Source: Rhodococcus rhodnii NBRC 100604
GTDB lineage: Bacteria > Actinomycetota > Actinomycetes > Mycobacteriales > Mycobacteriaceae
Direction: 5' to 3'
NCBI RefSeq assembly: GCF_001894925.1
Contig: NZ_BCXD01000025.1
Coordinates: 1-64,000, forward strand
Length of the DNA stretch: 64,000 bases
The notes beneath the pieces were generated by a model. That model searched no databases. It was not told the origin of the DNA and saw only the letters and a list, made by a program, of their open reading frames with translations. Positions within the stretch are counted from its first letter, which is position 1. Each line of letters starts with the position of its first letter. Of this stretch, positions 38,384 to 46,293 are shown in pieces. A program made the translations under genes and the position numbers.

Positions 38384-39924
38384 ATCCGCTCCTTTCGGTC
38401 GTCTCCGTCCCGCATCTCGCGGACCGAGACGGGTTCGGTGGGCAGGTCGATTCCGAACGTCGCGCCGTCACCGGGAACGCTGCGCACCCACGCCGCGCCG
38501 TGATGTGCGTCGGCGATGGCGCGCACGATCGCCAGTCCGAGTCCGGCACCGGGACGCCGTTCGGTGGTCTCGGCGGCCGTCGCGCCCCGCTGGAATCGCT
38601 CGAAGATCGTCGCGGCGTCGTGGGGTGAGACGCCTGGCCCGTCGTCGGACACCCACAGCGAGAGCGACCGCGGCGACGAGCCCCCGTCGACGAACCGCGA
38701 GCCGAGCCGGATCGTCGAGCCGTCCGCAGTGTGCTCGACGGCGTTGGCCGCGAGCGCGAGCACGGCCTGGGTGACGCGCTGTGCGTCGATCCACGCCGTG
38801 CCCTCGGCGATCTCCATGAGGTGCCAGCGGCGTTCGCCGAGCGGCTGGACCTTCGACTCGATGTCGAGCATCGTCTGCGCGACGTCGACGGGCCGAGGGA
38901 CGACGAAGTCGGGCTGCTCGGCCTTCGCCAGCATGAGCAGGTCGGCGACGATGCGCCCCATCCGGGCGAGTTCGGAGTCGACGAGGGCGAGCGTTCGGCC
39001 GCGCTCCTCCGGGTCGTCCGGTAGGAGTTCGAGGTGTCCACGCACCACCGTGATCGGGGTGCGCAACTCGTGACCCGCGTCGTCGACGAACTGTCGTTGC
39101 GTCGTGTACGCGGCTTCGAGGCGGTCGAGCATCGCGTTGAACGTCTCGGCGAGTTCGGCGATGTCGTCGTGACCTGCGACGGGGACGCGGGCAGTGAGGT
39201 CGCTCTCGCTGATGTCGGCGGCGACGGCCCGCACCGTGCGGACAGGGTGCAGTATGCGACCGGCGACCAGATACGCGACGCCCGCCGTCAGCACGAGACC
39301 GAGCAGCGAGACGATCGTGATGGTGCGCATCGTTCGGTCGACGGCCGCGCGGCCCGTGTCGACGAACGCGCCGACGACGAACGAACCCGCGCCGGCCGTG
39401 CTGTCGACGTCGACCCGCCCCCATCGCAGTTCGCCCGCCGGTGTGTCGACGATGCCGGCCGTCTCGGGTGTCGCGAGCAGAGTCGTGAAGAACGACGGGC
39501 CCACCTCGGCGGGGAACTGGCCTCGCACGGTGTCGAGGACCGCGCCGTCCGCGACGCCGACCATGACCTCGCCGTCGGCGGGCGACTGCCGCAGCAGATA
39601 CACGTCGAGCAGGCGTGCGATCGACGTGAACGGCCGCGTCGTCGCGGGATCGACACCCTCGGCCGCGAAGGTACGGAACTCGTCCGCCTCCTGTGCGAGG
39701 TCGGAGTTGGCGCGTGTCTCGACGTCGCGCAGCAACAGCGTTCCGGCGGTGACGAGCACGACCGACAGGAGCGCGAGCGTGGTCACCATGATCCACGCCG
39801 TGATCTTCCAGCGTGCCGACAGCGGCGGCACCGCCCGCCTCACCCGCCCGCGCTCGGGCCGCGGGTCGCGGGTGGGCGTCGCCAACCGAGCGGTGGGCGG
39901 GTCGTCGCCACGCGAGTCAGTCAT
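38380..39924 (-). CDS. Sensor histidine kinase
   Basis: A 514-residue membrane kinase. Two spans (about 37-58 and 205-225) bracket an extracytoplasmic domain of about 145 residues. HAMP follows, then the H-box with VDDAGHELRTPIT (phospho-His), N-box (LAANAVEHTADG), D-box (VSDDGPGV) and G-box (RPGAGLGLAIV). The ATG at 39924 is chosen; the upstream frame is a Thr-rich antisense of the Asp/His tail of the previous gene. It overlaps that upstream gene by 8 bp. Confidence 0.9.
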   Translation of the reverse strand: MTDSRGDDPPTARLATPTRDPRPERGRVRRAVPPLSARWKITAWIMVTTLALLSVVLVTAGTLLLRDVETRANSDLAQEADEFRTFAAEGVDPATTRPFTSIARLLDVYLLRQSPADGEVMVGVADGAVLDTVRGQFPAEVGPSFFTTLLATPETAGIVDTPAGELRWGRVDVDSTAGAGSFVVGAFVDTGRAAVDRTMRTITIVSLLGLVLTAGVAYLVAGRILHPVRTVRAVAADISESDLTARVPVAGHDDIAELAETFNAMLDRLEAAYTTQRQFVDDAGHELRTPITVVRGHLELLPDDPEERGRTLALVDSELARMGRIVADLLMLAKAEQPDFVVPRPVDVAQTMLDIESKVQPLGERRWHLMEIAEGTAWIDAQRVTQAVLALAANAVEHTADGSTIRLGSRFVDGGSSPRSLSLWVSDDGPGVSPHDAATIFERFQRGATAAETTERRPGAGLGLAIVRAIADAHHGAAWVRSVPGDGATFGIDLPTEPVSVREMRDGDDRKERM

Positions 39925-40249
39925 CGTCGTGGTCGTCCCAGTCGTCGCCGTGGTCGCCGTGGTCGTCGAGGTCGTCGTGTGGGTCGAGGTCGTCGAGGTC
40001 GTCGTCACCGGGTGCCGGGGGATGGACCGGGCCCGGCGCCGGTGGCGGCGCCGGCTCGCTCGGCGCGGGCGTCGGTGCGTCGGGGGAGTCGCGTGGGGCG
40101 GTCCCCTGCGGGGACGGATTCACGCTCACCGAGACGGGTGCCGGGTCGAGCGACGGCTCGGGTGAGCGTGTGACCAGGAAGCTGGCGAGTACGACGACGA
40201 CGGCGCCGATCACGACGGCGAGGGCGGCGAGCGAACGGGATCCGGACAT
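39917..40249 (-). CDS. Small membrane protein with Asp/His-rich C-terminal tail
   Basis: A 110-residue protein with one N-terminal membrane span (LAALAVVIGAVVVVLASFLV), a long Pro/Ser/Ala linker and a tail of about 29 residues made almost only of Asp and His with a single Trp. The tail should bind divalent metals. It is encoded first in the operon, 8 bp into the sensor kinase gene, so it may be an accessory input for the kinase. The ATG at 40249 is used. No family is recognised. Confidence 0.6.
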   Translation of the reverse strand: MSGSRSLAALAVVIGAVVVVLASFLVTRSPEPSLDPAPVSVSVNPSPQGTAPRDSPDAPTPAPSEPAPPPAPGPVHPPAPGDDDLDDLDPHDDLDDHGDHGDDWDDHDDD

Positions 40250-40290
40250 GCACGTCACTATGCCGACCGGCGATGACGGCGCGATGAGGT

Positions 40291-41289
40291 CTACATGAAG
40301 GAATCTTCATCCGGTCGGTGCAGCCGCCCGCCGCGTCGTCCGGCGTCCCGCATGCGTTCGGTCCAGCCGTCGCTGCCGGGCACGATGCCCTCGACAACGG
40401 TGTGGGTGCGCTCGTCGTAGCGCGTGCGTGCCGTGTGTCCGGCCGAGACGAGCGGGGCTGTCGACGACTCCTGGGCGAGGGTGTTCCGTGCATCGCGCAG
40501 CAGCGTCAGTGCGTCGTCGAGCGCGACGAGCAGGGCGTCGCGGTTTCCCTCGCACATCGCGTTCACCAGTCCGGGCGCCGTCGCGGCCACGCGCGTGCCG
40601 TCACGGAACGATCCGGCGGCGAGCCCGAGCGCGAGCGGCCCGCCCGCGTCCGCGGTGACGGCGAGCGCTTCGGCGAGCAGATGCGGCAGGTGCGAGATGC
40701 GGGCGACGGCGTTGTCGTGCTCGACGGCGGCGGCGGGGACGACGACCGAGCCGCAGTCGAAGGCGAGGGCCGCGACCTGGGTCCAGACGTCGGGGTCGGA
40801 GTCGTCCTCGGTGCCCACGACCCATACGGCGTCGCGGAAGAGTTCGGGGAAGCCCGCACCCCAGCCGGATTCGGACGTTCCGGCCATCGGATGGCCGCCG
40901 ACGTAACGGCCGGTGAGGCCGTGCTCTCGGGCGGCGGCGAGGACGGCGGTCTTGACGCTGACGACGTCGGTCACGGTCGCGTTCGGGGCGTGCTCGGCGA
41001 TCGCCGCGAAGGCCTCGTCGACGGCAGGAGCGGGCACCGCGACGACGACGATCGCGCGCTCGCGATCGGCTCTGCGCAGGGCGTCGGCGAGGTCGGTCCC
41101 GGCGTCGTATCCGTCGGCGACGGCGGCGTCGGCGGTCGCAGCGGAACGGGCGTGGCCCCAGGCGGTTCGTCCTGCGGCGCCGACGGCGCGCAGCAGTGAG
41201 CCGCCGATCAATCCGAGTCCCAGGACGCACACCGGCGGCCGGGGATCGTGCGGGGACGGCAGGCCTGACGCTGTGCTCGACACGATCAC
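40291..41289 (-). CDS. tyrA: Prephenate dehydrogenase
   Basis: About 332 residues. The N-terminal Rossmann site is VCVLGLGLIGGSLLRA; later motifs are TDVVSVK, GGHPMAGTSESGW and the ISHLPHLLAEAL helix. The enzyme oxidises prephenate for tyrosine synthesis. GTG codons at 41289, 41283 and 41301 are all possible starts; none has a strong ribosome-binding site. It is divergent from the deaminase-partner gene, the same layout as Rv3754/Rv3753c. The C-terminus (RRGGRLHRPDEDSF) is basic. Confidence 0.88.
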   Translation of the reverse strand: MIVSSTASGLPSPHDPRPPVCVLGLGLIGGSLLRAVGAAGRTAWGHARSAATADAAVADGYDAGTDLADALRRADRERAIVVVAVPAPAVDEAFAAIAEHAPNATVTDVVSVKTAVLAAAREHGLTGRYVGGHPMAGTSESGWGAGFPELFRDAVWVVGTEDDSDPDVWTQVAALAFDCGSVVVPAAAVEHDNAVARISHLPHLLAEALAVTADAGGPLALGLAAGSFRDGTRVAATAPGLVNAMCEGNRDALLVALDDALTLLRDARNTLAQESSTAPLVSAGHTARTRYDERTHTVVEGIVPGSDGWTERMRDAGRRGGRLHRPDEDSFM

Positions 41290-41350
41290 AGGTTGGCACA
41301 ATCACGCCGGGACTTCATATCGCGGTGGCCGGAGCGCTACGGTTGCGCCC

Positions 41351-41926
41351 ATGGGTGCACAGAGCACGGGTCGCGACGGCGGAGACGGGCGCGGCAGCGC
41401 TGCGTCGGGTGCCGGCAGCGCCTCGTGGGATTCCTCGGACGACCTCGAGGGATTCGGAGTAGCAGTGGTTCTCGAGGAGAGCCGTTGGAAGGTCGTGGCG
41501 CTCGCCTCGCGCGCGCTCGTCTCGCTCACCGACGCCGAACGCGAACTGCGCGAGATGCGTAGCGAAGGCGCGTATTTCGGGCTCCTCAACGTCGACGACG
41601 AGTTCCTGATCGTCGCGCGTCCCGCACCGGCGGGGACGCGCCTTCTTCTGTCGGATGCCACCGCCGCACTCGACTACGACATCGCAGCGGACGTCCTCGA
41701 GCGTCTCAACATCGATCTGCCCGACCTCGACCCCGACGAGATCGACGACGTCGAGCCGTGGGAAGAGGGCGACGGCGCGATCCTCGCGGATCTCGGGATG
41801 CAGGAGCCGGTCCTCGCCGTCATCGTCGGCGATTCGAGCCTGTACCCGGACGAGCAGATCACGCAGATCGCGCAGACGCTCGGCTTCGGGTCGCAGCTGA
41901 CCGCGGTGCTCGAGCGCTCGCGGTGA
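41351..41926 (+). CDS. tRNA adenosine deaminase-associated protein
   Basis: A 191-residue protein of the Rv3753c type. About 35 Gly/Ser/Ala-rich residues precede GFGVAVVLEESRWKVVAL, LTDAERELREMRSEG, and an acidic middle (DLDPDEIDDVEPWEEGDG). Its function is unproven; its constant place just before tadA in Mycobacteriales suggests a link to the deaminase. The ATG at 41351 is used. It ends 10 bp before tadA. Confidence 0.85.
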   Translation: MGAQSTGRDGGDGRGSAASGAGSASWDSSDDLEGFGVAVVLEESRWKVVALASRALVSLTDAERELREMRSEGAYFGLLNVDDEFLIVARPAPAGTRLLLSDATAALDYDIAADVLERLNIDLPDLDPDEIDDVEPWEEGDGAILADLGMQEPVLAVIVGDSSLYPDEQITQIAQTLGFGSQLTAVLERSR

Positions 41927-41936
41927 TCGCACTCCC

Positions 41937-42401
41937 GTGAGCGTCACCGACGACGAACGCATGGTCCGTGCTGCGCTCGCGGCGGCGGAGGAGGCGGACG
42001 CCGCCGACGTTCCGGTGGGTGCCGTCGTCTTCGACGCGGACGGCGGCGTCCTCGCGAGTGCGGCCAACGCGCGCGAGCGGCTAGGGGACCCGACCGCGCA
42101 CGCCGAGATCCTCGCCCTGCGCGCCGCGGCCCGGGCCCACGGCGACGGCTGGCGGCTCGGCGGCACGACGCTCGCCGTCACCCTCGAACCGTGCACGATG
42201 TGTGCGGGAGCGATCGTGCTGGCGCGCGTCGAGCGCGTCGTGTTCGGGGCGTGGGAGCCCAAGACCGGCGCCGTCGGGTCGCTGTGGGACGTCGTGCGCG
42301 ACCGCCGGCTGACGCATCGTCCGAAAGTTCGTGGCGGAATTCTCGAAGACGAATGTGCAGGTAGGCTCGCGGATTTCTTCGCCAAACATCGGTTCGAGTG
42401 A
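41937..42401 (+). CDS. tadA: tRNA-specific adenosine(34) deaminase
   Basis: A 154-residue cytidine-deaminase-fold enzyme. The zinc site is HAE (H55, catalytic E57) and PCTMC (C86, C89). It changes A34 to inosine in tRNA-Arg(ACG), whose gene lies at 29145 in this window. The start is GTG at 41937. It is the second gene of the deaminase-partner pair. Confidence 0.92.
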   Translation: MSVTDDERMVRAALAAAEEADAADVPVGAVVFDADGGVLASAANARERLGDPTAHAEILALRAAARAHGDGWRLGGTTLAVTLEPCTMCAGAIVLARVERVVFGAWEPKTGAVGSLWDVVRDRRLTHRPKVRGGILEDECAGRLADFFAKHRFE

Positions 42402-42503
42402 CCTTCGTCACCGCAGAGCCTGGCCGACGTGCGGGATTCGTGCTTGTGTGGAGTGGAGGGTCCGATATCACGGACCACGTCACACGAACCACGAGGAGGA
42501 CTC

Positions 42504-42695
42504 ATGGGTATCGGAGACAAGGCGGAGAACAAGGCCGACGACCTCGGCGGCAAGGCGAAAGAAGCCGTCGGCTCGGCGACCGACGACAAAGACCTCGAGA
42601 ACGAGGGCAAGGGCGATCAGGTCAAGTCGTCCGTGAAGGACGCCGGCGAGAAGATCAAGGACGCCGCGAAGGACATCAAGGACAAGCTGTCCTGA
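42504..42695 (+). CDS. CsbD-family stress protein
   Basis: A 63-residue, highly charged helical protein (GDKAENKADDLGGKAKEAV, LENEGKGDQVKSSV) with the CsbD pattern. The ATG follows AGGAGGA, a strong ribosome-binding site, suggesting high expression. It is the second CsbD-type gene in the window. Confidence 0.88.
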   Translation: MGIGDKAENKADDLGGKAKEAVGSATDDKDLENEGKGDQVKSSVKDAGEKIKDAAKDIKDKLS

Positions 42696-42760
42696 TTCCC
42701 TGCATCTGGCGCTGACCAGGCGATTTAGTGCTCCAGCGGCCGTCATGTACATTTGTTGGC

Positions 42761-42851
42761 GGTGGCGTGTCCGAGCGGCCTAAGGAGCACGCCTCGAAAG
42801 CGTGTGACGGGTAACCCCCGTCCGAGGGTTCAAATCCCTCCGCCACCGCCA
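42761..42851 (+). tRNA. tRNA-Ser (anticodon CGA)
   Basis: A type II tRNA with a GGTGGCG/CGCCACC acceptor, anticodon loop CCTCGAAAG with CGA, a long variable arm and an encoded CCA. Its T-arm shares much sequence with the tRNA-Ser(UGA) that the integrated elements use, but no att copy is seen next to it. Confidence 0.95.
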
Positions 42852-42853
42852 CG

Positions 42854-42883
42854 AAGTCCCCCACCCGTTCGGGTGGGGGACTT
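42854..42883 (+). terminator. Terminator after tRNA-Ser(CGA)
   Basis: AAGTCCCCCACCC pairs with GGGTGGGGGACTT around a 4-nt loop, followed by CTTCG. It ends the tRNA transcript. Confidence 0.85.
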
Positions 42884-43133
42884 CTTCGTGTGTGGGCATT
42901 TCCGTCGATGTCCGGACGTGTCGGACCCTCCTGCGGCGCCGTCCTCGCCGCTTCGGTGTGGGGCGGGTACGTCGCGACGATCGCGGTGTGTACGGGACCT
43001 ACCGACCGGCATCGCTCGACCGAGGGCACCACCCACACGCGTGCTGCAGCACCGCCGGGTGCGAGGATGTCCCGGCGGCGGAAGGGTCCGTCCGCGTCGG
43101 GGACGCGGGATGCGTCCGCTCGAAGGGGGAGAG

Positions 43134-43927
43134 ATGAACATTCGATCGACCGGCCGTGTCCGGGTTCTCGCGTTCGCTGCGACGACGGCGGCAGCACTGG
43201 TGCTGTCCGGCTGCTCGAGCGACGGCGCGACCGAGGCCGGGGCCGATCCCGCGGCGAGCAGCGAGTTCCAGGACGCGTCGTCGCCACGCGAGAAGCTGCT
43301 CGCGGCGATGAAGGTGACGAACTCGCTCGATCCCGTCCGGCTCGACACCGAGGCCAACGGCGCGCACATCACGGGCCAGATCTCGCGCGAAGAGGGCGTG
43401 CAGTACATGCGCACGGGCGTTCCGGGCGCCGGCGAGCAGGAGACGCTGGTCATCGGCGACGACACGCTCATGCGCTACTCCGATGTGCCCGAAGGCTTCC
43501 CGTTCACCTCGGGCACCTGGTACCGCGTCGACGCGAACAGCCCGCTGGGTATGCAGTCGGCACAGCTCGCGGCCGCATCGGCCGACCCCTACGCCTCGCA
43601 TGCGGCGGTCGAGGACGCGCTCGTCGACGTCACCGAGACGGGCACCGAGACGATCCACGGCGTGGAGACGACGCACTACGTCGCGACCCTCGACCTCGAC
43701 GCCTACGTCGCAGCGTCGCTGCAGGCCCTGGGATCGGAGGTCGATCCCGCGCAGATCGAGCAGATGAAGGCGCTCATGTCGCCCGGGGCGAGTTCTGGGT
43801 CGACGGCGACGGCCGCGTCGTCCAGCAGGTCATGCAGGGCACCACGCTCACGATGAGCGGCCACGGCGAACCGCTCGACGTCCCGGACGTCGACCCCGCG
43901 ACCGCGGAGCTCATGCCTCTGCAGTGA
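43134..43927 (+). pseudogene. LppX/LolA-like lipoprotein with frameshift near the C-terminus
   Basis: It has a lipoprotein signal peptide with lipobox LSGC and a beta-rich domain (LVIGDDTLMRYSDVPEGFP, HGVETTHYVATLDLDAY), like mycobacterial LppX/LprG-type carriers of cell-wall lipids. In frame from the ATG at 43134 (after AGGGGGAG) it ends at 43856 with a tail unlike the family. From about 43790 the natural tail (EFWVDGDGRVVQQVMQG... to 43927) continues in another frame. A one-base change in the GGGG run at about 43790 explains this. It may be a real mutation or a sequencing error. Confidence 0.75.
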
Positions 43928-43942
43928 TCGCCGCGCCCGGCG

Positions 43943-44221
43943 TCACGGGCGGGGCACGAACGCGAACCACATGTCGTCGCCGGGATACTCGGCGTCCTTG
44001 TACTCGAGCGCGAGCCGCCGATCGTCGAAGATGTCGAACCACTGATCCCACGTGAGATGTTCGATGTCGGCGCTCGGCGGCCCGCCCGCGAAGTCGACGC
44101 GCAGCACGCCCCCGGGGCCGTCGGACTCGGTGGCGGGCACGCGCGCGGGGAATCCGTCGTGACCGTCGACCCACCGCCGGATGACGTCGTGATCGCTCGT
44201 GGTGGTCGTGTCGTCGCTCAT
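43943..44221 (-). CDS. Conserved hypothetical acidic protein, 92 aa
   Basis: A 92-residue acidic protein: HDVIRRWVDGHDGFPARV, RVDFAGG, HLTWDQWFDIFDDRRLALEYKD. I recall similar short actinobacterial proteins that are often mislabelled as glucan-branching enzymes; no enzymatic motif is seen. The ATG at 44221 is chosen. It is divergent from the YceI gene and converges on the lipoprotein gene. Confidence 0.6.
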   Translation of the reverse strand: MSDDTTTTSDHDVIRRWVDGHDGFPARVPATESDGPGGVLRVDFAGGPPSADIEHLTWDQWFDIFDDRRLALEYKDAEYPGDDMWFAFVPRP

Positions 44222-44303
44222 CGCAGCTCCCGTCGTTCGTCCGCCACAGCGGACCGGTCGATTCCGGACAACCCGGCCTGCTCGTGGAACTAGCCTGGCA
44301 CCC

Positions 44304-44981
44304 ATGAGGTGGCTGTGGTGGCCGATCGCACTCGCCGCGCTCGCCGTCGTCGTCGCCGTGATCGGGCCGTGGGCGTATTCGCGCTTCGTCGTGGGTGAGA
44401 CGGGGGCCGCGGCGTCCTTCGAGGTGGGCGGCAACACCGGGGCGCCGCAACCCGGCCGCTGGGTGGTGGTGACGGGCGCGGGCGGCCCGCAGACCCAGGT
44501 CGGCTACACCGCGCGGGTGCGCGGTCCGGGTGCACCCGAAGCGCCCGTCAGCGGGTCCACCGGCTACGTCTCGGGGTCGGTGATCCTGGCCGGCGACTTC
44601 GTCATGCAGTCCGACATCGCCGTCGACGTCACGACGGTGACGAGCGATTCGGAGCAGCGCGACAACATCTTTCGGACGTTGCTCGCGGCCGACGCCGATC
44701 CCGTCGTGCGGTTCGTCTCGACGGAGCCGATCGACATCGGCTCGGTTCCGCTCGACGGCAGGCCGGGAACAGTCACGGCGGCAGGCGAACTGATCGTCGC
44801 GGGGCAGCCGCATCCGGTGCGGTTCGACATGCAGGTGTTGCGCCCCGGCGCCCAGCTCGTCGTGGCGGGTTCGGTGCCGGTGCGCTGGAGCAGCTTCCTC
44901 GGTGCCCCGCTCGCCAGCGGCGAGCGCAGCGTCGAGGACGCGGGCACGATCGACGTGCGGCTGACGTTCGCACGCGGCTGA
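44304..44981 (+). CDS. YceI-family protein, membrane-anchored
   Basis: A 225-residue protein with an N-terminal signal anchor (LWWPIALAALAVVVAVIGPW) and a YceI/lipocalin-like barrel (VGYTARV, DIAVDVTTVTSDSEQRDNIF, LTFARG end). The family binds isoprenoids such as polyprenyl quinones in a beta-barrel. It stands outside the membrane facing the cell wall. The Rrf2 regulator follows 46 bp downstream on the same strand. Confidence 0.85.
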   Translation: MRWLWWPIALAALAVVVAVIGPWAYSRFVVGETGAAASFEVGGNTGAPQPGRWVVVTGAGGPQTQVGYTARVRGPGAPEAPVSGSTGYVSGSVILAGDFVMQSDIAVDVTTVTSDSEQRDNIFRTLLAADADPVVRFVSTEPIDIGSVPLDGRPGTVTAAGELIVAGQPHPVRFDMQVLRPGAQLVVAGSVPVRWSSFLGAPLASGERSVEDAGTIDVRLTFARG

Positions 44982-45027
44982 TCGTAGGTATTGCCGTATT
45001 TCCGGTCGAAATGATAGGGATTGTCGC

Positions 45028-45498
45028 GTGCACATCACCGCGCGAGGCGACTACGCGCTGCGCGCGCTCGCCGAACTCGCCGCCGCGGCCCCCGCGCCGG
45101 TCAAGGCCGAGCGGCTGGCCGCCGCACAGGCGATTCCCCACAAGTTCCTCGAGTCCGTGCTCGCCGACCTGCGGCGCGGCGGACTCGTGCTCAGCAGGCG
45201 CGGGCCCGACGGCGGGTACTGGCCCGCGCGGCCTGCCGAGGAGATTTCCGTCGCGGATGTCGTCAGGGCCGTCGAGGGTCCGCTGGCGTCGGTACGCGGC
45301 GAGCGGCCCGAGGACGTCCGCTATCCGGGTGCGGCGGCGTCGCTCGTCGACGTGTGGATCGCGGCGCGCGTGAATCTGCGGGCGGTGCTCGAGAACATCA
45401 CGATCGCGGACGTCGCGACGGGGGAGCTGCCCGCGTTCGTGGGGGATCTGGCGTCCGATCCCGGCGCGTGGCATCGTCGCGCCGATCACGTCGGGTGA
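45028..45498 (+). CDS. Rrf2-family transcriptional regulator
   Basis: A 156-residue winged-helix protein with the Rrf2 pattern: HITARGDYALRALAELA, AAQAIPHKFLESVLADLRRGG, GPDGGYWPARP. The three cysteines that bind an iron-sulfur cluster in IscR or NsrR are absent, so it senses something else or nothing. The GTG at 45028 lies in a short AT-richer stretch that may hold its promoter. Confidence 0.86.
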   Translation: MHITARGDYALRALAELAAAAPAPVKAERLAAAQAIPHKFLESVLADLRRGGLVLSRRGPDGGYWPARPAEEISVADVVRAVEGPLASVRGERPEDVRYPGAAASLVDVWIAARVNLRAVLENITIADVATGELPAFVGDLASDPGAWHRRADHVG

Positions 45499-45593
45499 AG
45501 TGGGTCACCACGGCGCCACAGGGTGACCCAACGCATAAAACTGCATGACTATGCAAAGTTTCCGGGTACTGCAAAATGTGTACCCTCGGACGA

Positions 45594-46223
45594 GTGACCG
45601 CAGAAGCCGACCTCCCCGCGACGGGAGAACACGCCGGGCTTCGTGACCGCAAGAAGGCCGCGACGCGCACCGCGCTCGCGAACGCCGCGGTGCGCCTCGT
45701 GCGCGCCTCGGGAATCGAGGCCGTCACAGCCGAGATGATCGCAGCGGAAGCCGGCGTGTCGACGCGGACCTTCCACAACTACTTCTCCAGCAAGGAAGAA
45801 GCGGTCCTGCACTACTTCGAGAACTACGTCCGCGACTGGGTCGACGAGTTCCGAGCCCGGCCCGCCGACGAACCGATCTGGGACTCGATCGAGGCCGTCG
45901 TCGTCGACGTCGTCACCGATCCCGATCGCCCGCTCGAGGAGACCGTCGAGATGCTCGGGATGTGCGAGTTCAATCCGACCCTGCTCGCCAAGCAGGTCGA
46001 GACGAACTCGCGGGTCTCGCGCATGCTCGGCGAGGTCATCGCCGAGCGCACGGGAACGAACCCCGACACCGACCTCTACCCGACTCTCGTCCACACCGCG
46101 GTGGGTGGCGCGTGCAAGTCCGCGCTCGACCTGTGGATGAGCGGCCGCTCGACGGCGAGCGGCCCCGAAGAGCTCGTCCGCGACGCTCTCCGCCAGATCC
46201 GATCGGGACTCCCGGAGCCCTGA
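45594..46223 (+). CDS. TetR-family regulator of the MMPL gene
   Basis: A 209-residue TetR protein. The N-terminal HTH is RDRKKAATRTALANAAVRL, then AAEAGVSTRTFHNYFSSKEE. The ligand domain has no known ligand. It lies 70 bp upstream of the MMPL transporter on the same strand. A direct TGCAAA repeat (45553 and 45570) lies upstream of the GTG and may be its operator. Autoregulation together with mmpL is likely. Confidence 0.88.
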   Translation: MTAEADLPATGEHAGLRDRKKAATRTALANAAVRLVRASGIEAVTAEMIAAEAGVSTRTFHNYFSSKEEAVLHYFENYVRDWVDEFRARPADEPIWDSIEAVVVDVVTDPDRPLEETVEMLGMCEFNPTLLAKQVETNSRVSRMLGEVIAERTGTNPDTDLYPTLVHTAVGGACKSALDLWMSGRSTASGPEELVRDALRQIRSGLPEP

Positions 46224-46293
46224 TCGCCGCGGTCGCCGGCACGGCCGGGGCCCGCCCAGACCCACCCACTCACCGACATCAGGAGCTTTCGGC

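Noticed and set aside
36255-39041. 928-codon frame apparently fusing a kinase-like region to the permease
   Set aside because: The upstream part is the kinase and response-regulator genes read in another frame; the permease begins at GTG 37727.
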